Below are positions 18,695 through 27,819 of a DNA stretch of 42,346 nt, piece after piece. The notes under the pieces are model-generated. The model was given only the letters and a program-made list of their open reading frames with translations. It had not been told where the DNA came from and did no database searches. The position numbers and the translations under genes were made by a program. Numbering within the stretch: position 1 is the first letter of the stretch; each line of letters starts with the position of its first letter. The stretch is from Candidatus Pacearchaeota archaeon (GTDB taxonomy: Archaea > Nanobdellota > Nanobdellia > Pacearchaeales > GW2011-AR1). The DNA is taken from assembly GCA_017609915.1 (NCBI GenBank), contig JAFCDA010000003.1, positions 1 through 42,346 of the forward strand. Reading direction: 5' to 3'.

Positions 18695-18785
18695 AATAAG
18701 CATAGGGAGAGATATTATCTGATTGGTTTAAAATATTGCACTCATCTTCAAAGCTCTAAAATTTATAGAAATATTGATATTTGTT
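18695..18785. repeat. Dispersed intergenic element K (end-associated type, opposite orientation)
   Basis: TAAGCATAGGGAGAGATATTATC...ACTCATCTTCAAAGCTCTAAAATTTATAGAAATATTGATATT. Confidence 0.65.
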
Positions 18786-18793
18786 TTTAATAT

Positions 18794-19228
18794 TTATCTC
18801 CCAGTAGAAGAATTCCAAGCCTCGCCTCTTTTTGAATCTGCTAATTCTTCAACTTCTTCAAATTCTGGTGTATAATAATCTTGAATAACTCCTTGAGCTA
18901 TTCTATCTCCTTTTTTTATTTGATAAGGTTCTTTTTTGTGATTACATAGGATTAGTTTAAATTCTCCCCTATAATCTGAATCAATAAGTCCTGCAAATTT
19001 GTGAATTCCTTTAAATCCCATTCCACTCCTATCCCATATAAAGGTGGCTTTTCCTTCTGGAACTTCTATTGTTATTCCAGTGCAGATTGCCTTTGTTTCT
19101 CCTGGCTGTAATTCATAATCTTCAACAGAATAAATATCAAATCCTGCAGCATTAGAGGTTGAAATTGTTGGGATTTTTGCATCTGGATGAATTCTCTTTA
19201 CTTTAATTTTTATTGGTTGGAGTGGCAT
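18794..19228 (-). CDS. dut: dUTP diphosphatase (dUTPase family)
   Basis: NAAGFDIYS, RSGMGFKGIHKFAGLIDSDYRGEFKLILCN, KKGDRIAQGVI; atypical motif V RGEAWNSSTGR. Confidence 0.85.
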   Translation of the reverse strand: MPLQPIKIKVKRIHPDAKIPTISTSNAAGFDIYSVEDYELQPGETKAICTGITIEVPEGKATFIWDRSGMGFKGIHKFAGLIDSDYRGEFKLILCNHKKEPYQIKKGDRIAQGVIQDYYTPEFEEVEELADSKRGEAWNSSTGR

Positions 19229-19244
19229 TTTATTATTGTTTTAA

Positions 19245-19412
19245 TTTATATCTTTATAATAATTTAAGTTTGGTTGATGAAAAACTTAGGTTTTGTTATG
19301 GGTAGCTTAATCTTCTCATCTGTATATCGACCTATTTTATAACTTATAAGTTAGATTATTTGAGTAGCTTAGTCTTTTGATTATCTCTCTTTGTTCTGAT
19401 AAGAGATTAATT
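19245..19412 (-). repeat. Dispersed intergenic element L (two overlapping cores)
   Basis: TATATCTTTATAATAATTTAAGTTTGGTTGATG..GTTATGGGTAGCTTAATCTTCTCATCTGTATATC and TGAGTAGCTTAGTCTTTTGATTATCTCTCTTTGTTCTGATAAGAGATTAATT. Confidence 0.7.
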
Positions 19413-19483
19413 ATTTTCATTTAAAAAGATAATTATACAAACAAATAACTTTAAAAATCTCAATTTTCTTAAGTTTTTATAAC

Positions 19484-19554
19484 GGACGTATAAGCTAGTG
19501 GCAAACTTTCTCGCTTACATCGAGAGCTCCCCAGTTCGATTCTGGGTACGTCCA
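19484..19554 (+). tRNA. tRNA-Val (TAC)
   Basis: GGACGTA/TACGTCC acceptor, TCTCG-CTTACAT-CGAGA anticodon arm, CCAG-TTCGATT-CTGG T arm. Confidence 0.95.
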
Positions 19555-19608
19555 TATCCTTTTCTTTTACCACCACAATCTTAATAATATGTAATTCTAT
19601 GAAAAATC

Positions 19609-20856
19609 ATGGGAATTTTTGATTTTGTCAAAAACCAAGAACCCTCTAAAGGGTTTTTGAGCACTTCTAGAATTTTATTAAAGAAATTCTGGAGTTTAAA
19701 AAGAAAGAAAATAGAACAAGAAATTACAGAAACAATTGGTTTTACAGAAATTAATACATGGGTTGAGGATAAAAAACAATTAATAATAGAGGGCCATAAA
19801 CAACCAAAACAAGAAATAAATGAGACTCTTTCAAATACTGTGCAAGAATTTGAAAATAGTGTTGAAGTTCTTAGAAACTTAGATTTAACAAATAAAAAAG
19901 CACCAGAAAGGGCAAAACTAATTGTAGAAGAAAATCTTTCTAATTTTACTTATTATTTAGAAAAATTAATCTCAAACCTAAAAGAAATAAATCAGACTTT
20001 TGATTCTACATCTTTTGAAAAATTAATAAACAAGCTTAATTCAGTTTTTTCTAATTTTGAAAAAAAATCTATTATGAGTTTTCAAAAATCAACATTTTTA
20101 ATAGGTGAAGAATTAGGTAAAGTCAGAGATATTATTTCAAGTTTTTTTAAGTCATTTAATAAGATAATTAATGAGAATAAGCCTTCAATAGAAAAAATAA
20201 AAACTATTTCAATAATTAAAGAAAAACTAAAACAAATCAATGATTTAGAAAAAATAAACTCTGAAAATGAAGATAATATTTTAGGACTTCAAGAAAAAAT
20301 AAAATTTTTTGAACAAGATATACAAGAACTAGAAGATAAAATTAATCAAATAAAAGATACGCAAGAATATGCTGAGCAAGTAAACAATAAAAACGAACTT
20401 GAAAAACTAAAAACAACTTTAATAATTGAATTCCAAGCTCTAAAGGATTTAATTGATTTTAAAGCTCTTAGTAAGATATATCATTCTATTGAAAATAAAA
20501 TGAATCTTATCAAAGATTATAAAGAAAACTTTAAAGGAACTTTTGAAAAACATGAGCAAGAAAAATTTCTTGATTTAATAGATATAAAACAAATAAATAA
20601 AGAACCAATAAAAAAAAGAATTGACTCTATTAATAATCTTAAACAAAACATTAATGACATTAGTCTTAGTATTGAAAAAGATTTAACAAAAGACTTAGAA
20701 AAAGAAATCCAAGAGATTAATAGGAAAATAACAGAATTACATTTAGAAATATCAAAAAAACAAAGATTAAATAATAAATTCAAAGAAAATCAAGAGCAAA
20801 TAAAACAAGAAGTAATTAAACAAGCTGAAAGTTTGAATTTGATTGTGGAAGGGTAG
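19609..20856 (+). CDS. Long coiled-coil protein (415 aa)
   Basis: K/E/N-rich heptad-like sequence; unknown function. Confidence 0.65.
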   Translation: MGIFDFVKNQEPSKGFLSTSRILLKKFWSLKRKKIEQEITETIGFTEINTWVEDKKQLIIEGHKQPKQEINETLSNTVQEFENSVEVLRNLDLTNKKAPERAKLIVEENLSNFTYYLEKLISNLKEINQTFDSTSFEKLINKLNSVFSNFEKKSIMSFQKSTFLIGEELGKVRDIISSFFKSFNKIINENKPSIEKIKTISIIKEKLKQINDLEKINSENEDNILGLQEKIKFFEQDIQELEDKINQIKDTQEYAEQVNNKNELEKLKTTLIIEFQALKDLIDFKALSKIYHSIENKMNLIKDYKENFKGTFEKHEQEKFLDLIDIKQINKEPIKKRIDSINNLKQNINDISLSIEKDLTKDLEKEIQEINRKITELHLEISKKQRLNNKFKENQEQIKQEVIKQAESLNLIVEG

Positions 20857-20897
20857 AAGATATAATATTTTATAAATATTTCTTACTTCTTAATTTT

Positions 20898-21155
20898 ATG
20901 GTAAGTAAACCTACAGGATTAATAATTCAAAATAATACTGTTTATGTTAGTACATACCAAGATAATCAATCTAGAATGTGGTGTTTTAAAATTTCATGGT
21001 TTGATAGAGGTAAAATTTGCCCCTTGTTAGACTCTCCTGTAATGTATGCTTCTAAAACAATTGCTAAGGAAAAGGGAGATGGTCTTGTGAATTTAATAAG
21101 AAAAATAGATTTTAATCAAAAAGTAGAAATTAAGATTAAAAAAGGACCTAACTAA
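20898..21155 (+). CDS. Hypothetical protein (85 aa)
   Basis: Intact ORF. Confidence 0.55.
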   Translation: MVSKPTGLIIQNNTVYVSTYQDNQSRMWCFKISWFDRGKICPLLDSPVMYASKTIAKEKGDGLVNLIRKIDFNQKVEIKIKKGPN

Positions 21156-21197
21156 TTTTTATCATTAGCTTTTTAAAGAGACAAATTATCTATTTTT

Positions 21198-21608
21198 ATG
21201 CACATTAGAAATTATAAGAATGAAGATTTTCCAAGTTTGATTGAAATACTCAAAACTACAGGATTATATAAGGAACAGTATGATCTTAGAGAGGATTATC
21301 AGCGACAAATTAATCATGACCCTGAGTCTATCAAAGTAGCTGAATTAGATGAAAGAGTTGTTGGAGGGGTTTTTATATTATATAATCCTTGGGCATCATT
21401 TATATTTCATTTATGTGTGGATCCAGAAAATCAAAGAAAAGGTATTGGAACAAAGTTAATAGATACTGCAGAAAATGTTTTAAAAAGAAGGGGAATCAAA
21501 AATCCAGTAATATATCTAAGCAATAAGGGTCAACAAGCCCTTGGCTTTTATAGGCAAAGAGGATGGGAAGGGGATTCTTTTGTTATTCCTATAACCAAAG
21601 ATATATAA
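21198..21608 (+). CDS. GNAT-family N-acetyltransferase
   Basis: HLCVDPENQRKGIGTKLIDTAENVLKRRGI...ALGFYRQRGWE. Confidence 0.9.
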   Translation: MHIRNYKNEDFPSLIEILKTTGLYKEQYDLREDYQRQINHDPESIKVAELDERVVGGVFILYNPWASFIFHLCVDPENQRKGIGTKLIDTAENVLKRRGIKNPVIYLSNKGQQALGFYRQRGWEGDSFVIPITKDI

Positions 21609-21674
21609 TAGTTTTTTCACCAATTCTCAGTAATAACCCATAAGATTTAAAAAGGGTATGTTTTTAGAATAGAT

Positions 21675-23486
21675 ATGGCTGATGAAAATCAAAAACAAGA
21701 TACTGGAATGAGTTTAGATGCCCAAAAATATCAGACAGAAGATATGACTTCAGGGCAAGTAAAAGTTCCTACTCAGGCTTCTGCAAAAGATGAAAAAGAA
21801 ATGAAGAAGATGAGAGAAAAACTTGAAAATTTGAAAAAATTTATTATAAATAAATATAAATTTACAAAAGCCATTGGAATTATTCCTCCTCAAGCAGCTG
21901 AAATATTTGATGAAGAAAATGAATTAAGTGAAGAGGAAAAAAAGCAAAAACCAATGCATTTGGTTGTTATTCTTCCTGATGATAAAGAAAAACAATTTAA
22001 TGAAATAAAAGGGATTCTTATTAAAAAAATTCAAGATGCAAAACAAAAGATTTGGTTGAATTTATTTTTAGAAAAAGATTTGTGGGAGATGTGCATAGAT
22101 AGTAAGTATAGTATTGTAGAAGCTATTGGAATGAGCTTTCCTTTACATGATAAAGGGCTTTTAGGCTCTTTAAGAGTAGCAGAAATTCACAAGTCATTAG
22201 TTTTAAGAAAATTTGAAAAATATATTTATTCATATGTTATATGGGGGAGTTTAGTAAGAGGAGATGCAGTTAAAACAAGTGATGTTGATGTGGCGATTAT
22301 AATTGATGATACTGATGTTAAAAGAATGCCTCGTATTGAATTAAAAGAAAAATTAAGAAATATTATTTATTCTTATATTATGCAAGCAGGAGAACTTGCT
22401 GGTGTTAAGAACATATTAAATGTTCAAGTATGGTTATTAACAGAGTTTTGGGAAGGAATTAAAGATGCTAATCCTGTATTTTATGGTTCTTTAAGAGATG
22501 GTGTTCCATTATATGATAGGGGAGGATTTTTACCATGGAAATTATTATTAAAAATGGGAAAAATTAAACCATCTCCTGAGGCTATTGATGGTTATATGAG
22601 TGTTGGAGAGAAAACACAAGAAATAGCTAAAAGAAAATTATTAGATATTGTAATGAGTGATATTTTTTATGGAGTTTCTATGCCTACTCAGGGGATTTTA
22701 ATGCTATATGGATTACCTCCTACAAATATTCCAGAAACTGTTAAGGAGTTTAAAAGAATTTTTGTTGACAAAGAAAAATTAGTTGAGAAAAAATATGCAG
22801 ATATTTTAGAAGAAATTATGATTACATATTATAAAGGATATGAACATGAAAAGATCAAAGAAGTTTCTGGGAAAGATATTGATAAATTATTAAAAAATTC
22901 TGAAGCATATTTGAAAAGACTAAAAGAATTAAGAATTGAAATTGAAAAAACAATGGTTAAGAAAACTTTTTCAGAGATTTATACTAATGTGTTTAAGATT
23001 ATGAAAGCTTTGTTTGGAAATAAATCAGAAATCCAATTAATTAAGCAATATGAAAAAGAGATTGTAAATAAAGGGCAAGGAAATCCTAAATTCTTACATA
23101 CCTTAAATGAATTAATTAGTGTGAAAAAGAAATATAAAAGTAAAAAAGCCCCAAGTGCTTATGTTTTTGAAACATTAAGAAAAGAATGTATTTATTTGAT
23201 TGATAGTTTAGTTGAGTATGGGCAAAGAAAAGATTTGGGTTTGATTGAAAGAGCAAAAGTTGTTTTAACATTTAAAGGAAAACATGCTGAATTGTTTTTA
23301 ACAAAACCGGCGTTTTTAATTCAAGAAAATAAAATAAGAAAAATTGAAGGGGAAAAGATTAAAGCTTCTGATATGAATGAGTTTAATCAGATTATAAGTA
23401 AGTTTAAAGGAAAAAGAATTAAGATTGATAATAAAATGTTAGAAGTTTTAGAAAAAGAGTTTGGAGAGTTTGATGTTAATTTGTAA
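21675..23486 (+). CDS. MNT-type nucleotidyltransferase with helical (HEPN-like) module and C-terminal extension (603 aa)
   Basis: YVIWGSLVRGDAVKTSDVDVAIIIDDTDV = GS..RG..x(n)SDVDV; paralogous to 36563-37519. Confidence 0.75.
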   Translation: MADENQKQDTGMSLDAQKYQTEDMTSGQVKVPTQASAKDEKEMKKMREKLENLKKFIINKYKFTKAIGIIPPQAAEIFDEENELSEEEKKQKPMHLVVILPDDKEKQFNEIKGILIKKIQDAKQKIWLNLFLEKDLWEMCIDSKYSIVEAIGMSFPLHDKGLLGSLRVAEIHKSLVLRKFEKYIYSYVIWGSLVRGDAVKTSDVDVAIIIDDTDVKRMPRIELKEKLRNIIYSYIMQAGELAGVKNILNVQVWLLTEFWEGIKDANPVFYGSLRDGVPLYDRGGFLPWKLLLKMGKIKPSPEAIDGYMSVGEKTQEIAKRKLLDIVMSDIFYGVSMPTQGILMLYGLPPTNIPETVKEFKRIFVDKEKLVEKKYADILEEIMITYYKGYEHEKIKEVSGKDIDKLLKNSEAYLKRLKELRIEIEKTMVKKTFSEIYTNVFKIMKALFGNKSEIQLIKQYEKEIVNKGQGNPKFLHTLNELISVKKKYKSKKAPSAYVFETLRKECIYLIDSLVEYGQRKDLGLIERAKVVLTFKGKHAELFLTKPAFLIQENKIRKIEGEKIKASDMNEFNQIISKFKGKRIKIDNKMLEVLEKEFGEFDVNL

Positions 23487-23518
23487 ATCCTTATAAACAA
23501 TAATTATTTCTACATATT

Positions 23519-23968
23519 ATGGATTTAATAAAAGAGTTGTTAAAAAATACTTATTTATTAAGATTAGATAAAATAGAAGAGATAATTGAGAGAATTTGGG
23601 AAGAATATCAGTTAATTCTTGATGATGCTAATGATATAGAAAAGTTATGGGAAGCAAGAGTATATCTTTATTTTGTTGGTTGGTTTTATCCTGAAAAATT
23701 TGGAATAGAAGCTATAGACAGAAGATTAAAACATCTGGAAAACCCTATATCTTTAGTAGAGTTCTTAGATATGATTGATAAAGAAAAAATTGATTTAAAA
23801 CAAAAAGAAGATTTACTTTTTGTTAAATTAGAAAGATTATATAGATTAATAAAAAAATACAAACAATTGATTATAAATAATAGTTATTTAGATGAACAAA
23901 GATTTAATCAAAAGGAAAAAGAGCTTATAGGTGATAAAACTTATAGGGATATATCTTTGGGTTTCTAA
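23519..23968 (+). CDS. Hypothetical protein (149 aa)
   Basis: Intact ORF closely following 23486. Confidence 0.6.
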   Translation: MDLIKELLKNTYLLRLDKIEEIIERIWEEYQLILDDANDIEKLWEARVYLYFVGWFYPEKFGIEAIDRRLKHLENPISLVEFLDMIDKEKIDLKQKEDLLFVKLERLYRLIKKYKQLIINNSYLDEQRFNQKEKELIGDKTYRDISLGF

Positions 23969-24019
23969 CATATTTCTATCACCCAAAGAGTTTTAAATCC
24001 CTTTTTTATTAATTTTTTA

Positions 24020-24663
24020 ATGGTTAGAAAAAGTCAGAAAAGGAAAAAATCATTGGATTCTAGCAAAACTGGTAAAAAGAACTCTGGGGAACAAGGACAA
24101 AATGTGCATGTAAATAAATATGCTTCAGATCAAAAGCTTGATAAAGGAGGTATAAAAAGAACTATTTCAGTTGGAAAAAAACAGCGAAGAAGAGGTCAAA
24201 AGAAAAAAATGTTGTTGTTATTAAAACGTCTGATTCTGAACTTGATCTTGGGACTTATGCTTTTCCTACAGGTTCTAGAAGGAAATATAGAACTTCTGGG
24301 AGGGATAAATATGTAACTATAACTTCTCGGTCTGGAAGAACATTGGAAGATGTAGATTTTAGAGGTTCTCCTGATTATATCTCTCCTTATTCAAGGGAAA
24401 CTACTTCTTTAGAAGGGGATGATGAACCTATGTTTAGTTTTGAAAAAGAGTCTGAAGGTTATATGGTTTCTTCGAATAATGGCAGCAGTATTATAAAATC
24501 TGTTTTTTGTGAAGAAGATTTTAAAGGAATTATGATTTTTACAAGAGATGGAGGTGTTTATAATTCGTTAAACCAAGTTAAAGAGTATTATTTTGATGAG
24601 CCTAGAAAAATAATCGATGAGATTGAAGCTATTAAAGAGGTTATTGCAAGAGGGAAACTTTAA
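24020..24663 (+). pseudogene. Single hypothetical gene interrupted by a frameshift at an A7 run (24203-24209); alternatively recoded
   Basis: Frame 2 protein ...RRGQKKK switches to an open frame 1 continuation NVVVIKTSDSELDLGTYAFPTGSRRKYRTSGRDKYVTITSRSGRTLEDVDFRGSPDYISPYS... to 24663. Confidence 0.65.
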
Positions 24664-24687
24664 AAACCTGATTTTTCTTTGAATTTT

Positions 24688-24890
24688 AATAATCAATATA
24701 GTATCTTTATAAGCATAGAGATTTTGATTATCTGAATAGTTTAAGAGAACAGAAGAGTATAACTTGAAGACACATAAAATATAGATAAAACAAATAAATA
24801 TCTTATAAGCATAGGAAGAGATGCTCTACTGAGATTAAGATGATGAAACTCAGATAATTTCACTCTTATGAGCTTATAGAGATTCCAAAT
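24688..24890 (+). repeat. Dispersed intergenic element M (two adjacent copies)
   Basis: GTATCTTTATAAGCATAGAGATTTTGATTATCTGAATAGTTTAAG and AATATCTTATAAGCATAGGAAGAG...GAGATTAAGATGATGAAACTCAGATAA...GAGCTTATAGAGATTCC. Confidence 0.6.
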
Positions 24891-24906
24891 AAATAATAAA
24901 ACAAAC

Positions 24907-25158
24907 ATGGCAAAAATTGTACAATTTCGTAGAGGATTAAAAAGGATCCATGAAAAACATTATATTATAGATGTAGATGTAAAATCAAGAGAAGAAGCTA
25001 GTAAATTTGTTGGTAAAGAAGTTACTTGGACATCTCCTGCTGGAAAAAAGATTAAAGGTAAAATAAGTTCTGCTCATGGTAATAAAGGAATGGTCAGAGC
25101 AATTTTTGAAAAAGGATTACCAGGACAAGCAAGAAATGATGAGGTTGAAGTAAAATGA
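24907..25158 (+). CDS. rpl35ae: Large ribosomal subunit protein eL33 (L35Ae)
   Basis: MAKIVQFRRGLKRIHEKHYIIDV..KFVGKEVTWTSPAGKKIKGKISSAHGNKGMVRAIFEKGLPGQA. Confidence 0.9.
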   Translation: MAKIVQFRRGLKRIHEKHYIIDVDVKSREEASKFVGKEVTWTSPAGKKIKGKISSAHGNKGMVRAIFEKGLPGQARNDEVEVK

Positions 25159-25373
25159 AGAAAAGGCCGGTAGGGGTTGAGATGAATGGAATAACTGCGC
25201 TTCCTAAGTCATATTACCCTGATAAGAAATTAATAGAACTTATGACTTTTATAGGAAATTCAATAGATTTTGATAAAAAAAAAGGGCAAGGAGTATTTGA
25301 ATCAGATTGTTTTGGAAAAGTTTATTTTATAAATGATAGAAAACAAATGCAAATGGGGTCTGAAATGAATTAA
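25155..25373 (+). CDS. Hypothetical protein (72 aa), ATGA overlap with eL33
   Basis: Start codon overlaps eL33 stop. Confidence 0.55.
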   Translation: MKKRPVGVEMNGITALPKSYYPDKKLIELMTFIGNSIDFDKKKGQGVFESDCFGKVYFINDRKQMQMGSEMN

Positions 25374-25386
25374 AATGGGAAAAAAT

Positions 25387-25495
25387 CAATATCTTATAAG
25401 GCAACCCTTTCAAAAAGGCTTGACCCAAAGGATAGTTATGCTCAACTGAGATTAAGCTATTCATCAACTCAGCTTAAAGATTATAGAAATATTAA
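25387..25495 (+). repeat. Dispersed intergenic element N
   Basis: CAATATCTTATAAGGCAACCCTTTCAAAAAGGC...ACTGAGATTAAGCTATTCATCAACTCAGCTTAAAGATTATAGAAATATT. Confidence 0.75.
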
Positions 25496-25514
25496 ATAAT
25501 ATAAAAACAATAAA

Positions 25515-26057
25515 ATGGCAACTGTAAGAAAAGCATTAGCATATTCAAAAAGAAAACCAATTGTTAATACTCGAAGATCTAAAAGACAGCAATTAAGTTA
25601 TATTAAAACAGTTCCCCCTCAAAAAATTGTGAAATTTAATATGGGAGATTATAAGAAATTTGAAAAAGACCGGTTTAAATTTAAAATTAGTGTTTCAACT
25701 GCTGAGAATATTCAAATTAGAGATTTAGCTTTAGAAGCATCAAGACAGTCTTTAAACAAAGATTTAACTAGGTTATTTCAAAAAAACTTTTTTTTAAGAT
25801 GTAATGTTTATCCTCATAATATATTAAGAAATAATAGGATTTTTTCTGGAGGAAGCAAAGGGGAAAGAATTCAAACAGGTATGACAAAGAGTTTTGGAAG
25901 CCCTGAAGGAAGAGCTGCTACAATAAAAAAAGGAAACCCAATTTTTACTGCTTATTTTTCAACAGAAAGTGCCATTTCTAAAGTGAGGAAGTTTTTTAAA
26001 AAAGTGGCTCCTAAATTACCTTGTAAAACAAAGATAGTTATTGAGAAGGTTAAATAG
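25515..26057 (+). CDS. rpl10e: Large ribosomal subunit protein uL16 (L10e)
   Basis: LEASRQSLNKDLTRLF..FFLRCNVYPHNILRNNR..GERIQTGMTKSFGSPEGRAATIKKGNPIFTAYF. Confidence 0.93.
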   Translation: MATVRKALAYSKRKPIVNTRRSKRQQLSYIKTVPPQKIVKFNMGDYKKFEKDRFKFKISVSTAENIQIRDLALEASRQSLNKDLTRLFQKNFFLRCNVYPHNILRNNRIFSGGSKGERIQTGMTKSFGSPEGRAATIKKGNPIFTAYFSTESAISKVRKFFKKVAPKLPCKTKIVIEKVK

Positions 26058-26117
26058 TGTTATTCTTTAGTAGTTACAGATAGATAGTTTTAAATATGCA
26101 TATCGGTCATTAATTTT

Positions 26118-26822
26118 ATGGAAAATAAATATATTCAAGCTGAAAAAGCCCTTAAAACATGGTTGGAGTCATTTGGAAATATAGCCTGGGCAAAACCGAA
26201 TGATGAGAGTCTTGTTGTTCCTTATAAGAAATTGGTGGATATATTTGGAAATAGGTTAGGAAATAATTTAAGTGATGATGAAAAAAATGATTGGGTAAAA
26301 ACAATGATTAGAAATTCAGGATATTCTGAGGATATTGAATTTAAGAATAGAAATCCTCCTTTTTTAGGTGTCAGCAAACCCCCAATGACTATATCTGATA
26401 GTAAAGGACGAGGAAAAAGTTATCATATAGCTACATCTATTTATCCTTTAAAAAATGGATTTCCAAGTAAGATCCATGAAGGAATACATTTCTTGTCTCT
26501 TTATGGTCTTAAAAGAAAAAGAATTATTAAAAACAATAAAGATGCTCCCTTAGCAAACATAATGGGAAATTTTTTTAGATTTATGAAACACCCGAAATAT
26601 TTAAGGGAAATAGTTGGAATAACTAATGAAAATGAAATTGAATTTTTAGAACAAAATCCTTTTTTGTTTAAATATAATGAACATTCAGATGAAGAGCATT
26701 TTGAGGCAGGAATAACCGCTGCAAATGCTTACTTTATTGCTAAAAAACAAGGAGAACAAGCAGGAATAAATTATATTATTAATTTAATGGAAGAAGCAAT
26801 GTTATGTAAATCTGAAAAATAA
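26118..26822 (+). CDS. Hypothetical protein with HEGIH (HExxH) motif, putative metallopeptidase
   Basis: FPSKIHEGIHFLSLYG ... NEHSDEEHFEAGITAANAYF. Confidence 0.55.
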   Translation: MENKYIQAEKALKTWLESFGNIAWAKPNDESLVVPYKKLVDIFGNRLGNNLSDDEKNDWVKTMIRNSGYSEDIEFKNRNPPFLGVSKPPMTISDSKGRGKSYHIATSIYPLKNGFPSKIHEGIHFLSLYGLKRKRIIKNNKDAPLANIMGNFFRFMKHPKYLREIVGITNENEIEFLEQNPFLFKYNEHSDEEHFEAGITAANAYFIAKKQGEQAGINYIINLMEEAMLCKSEK

Positions 26823-26823
26823 A

Positions 26824-27519
26824 ATGGTAATATTTGAGACAAGAGATGGAATAGAATATGTAATCAAGGAAAAAGGGAGTATAACTGTAGATAATCCTTT
26901 AGGAGCCATATTATATAAAAGAGCGGAAAAACAAAGACATAATCCTTTTCCTTCAAAAATTAATATTAATGGTAGACGTAGAACATATGAGGGATTGATG
27001 GATGATTTTGAATCTGGGCAAATGACTCGAGAAACTTATGAAGCTTTATTAAAAAGAATGACTGTTTTATCTATCACTGATGAAAAAAATATATTAAAAT
27101 CTAGACAAATAATGAAAACAGATTTGATTAAATATCTTTTTGGAGATATAAAGAAATTACCAGAACAACAAAGAGAATTGTTAACAAAATCAGCTGTTTC
27201 TGTTAAATCTTTTAAGAAATTTATACAATCTTATATCATAAGCAGAACAGCAAAGCTTCCTATTGATCTTAAACCTAATAAGATTAGGATACTTGAAAAA
27301 TTTAATTCAAAACCCCTAAAGGATTTAGAAAGGGAATTAGCTACTTTAAAAAATGTTGTTAATTTTAGAACTGATTTTAAATATCTGGGACCTACAGGCA
27401 ATTTAGATGCTCGAGGAGACAAAACCTTAACTGAAAAATTTAGGGAAGCTAATAGAATCGGAAGTGTTTTTGATTTAGGAGATGTTTTAGGAGAATTTCA
27501 ACATAAGTATGGATTATAA
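26824..27519 (+). CDS. Hypothetical protein (231 aa), same operon as 26118
   Basis: Starts 1 nt after the preceding stop codon. Confidence 0.6.
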   Translation: MVIFETRDGIEYVIKEKGSITVDNPLGAILYKRAEKQRHNPFPSKININGRRRTYEGLMDDFESGQMTRETYEALLKRMTVLSITDEKNILKSRQIMKTDLIKYLFGDIKKLPEQQRELLTKSAVSVKSFKKFIQSYIISRTAKLPIDLKPNKIRILEKFNSKPLKDLERELATLKNVVNFRTDFKYLGPTGNLDARGDKTLTEKFREANRIGSVFDLGDVLGEFQHKYGL

Positions 27520-27675
27520 CTAAGGCTTAAGGATTAATTAAATAATCTACTCAAATCCCACAAAGTTTAAATATAAACTGATTTTTCTTACTATAGCTTA
27601 TGAATGCCCCTTCTGCTCTCATTTGCAAAGAGTTAAAAGTTTAGAGATAAATATAAAAATAAATAAGAACTTAAA

Positions 27676-27793
27676 TCAATATCTTATAAGGCCGCCTTTT
27701 TAGAAAAAAGATGGTGACAAAAATTTAAGATAGAAGTAGATGAGTAGCTTAATCTTCTCATCAACTCAGCTTAAAGATTTATAGAGATACTAG
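27676..27793 (+). repeat. Dispersed intergenic element O
   Basis: CAATATCTTATAAGGCCGCCTTTTTAGAAAAAAG...GATGAGTAGCTTAATCTTCTCATCAACTCAGCTTAAAGATTTATAGAGATACTAG. Confidence 0.8.
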
Positions 27794-27819
27794 TTAAAAA
27801 CAATAATATAAAACACAAA

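Noticed and set aside
24203-24209. Canonical -1 ribosomal frameshift heptamer at the A7 run
   Set aside because: Zero-frame codon phasing (AAG AAA AAA ATG) does not match X XXY YYZ in frame; homopolymer indel or transcriptional slippage is simpler, so PRF is not claimed.
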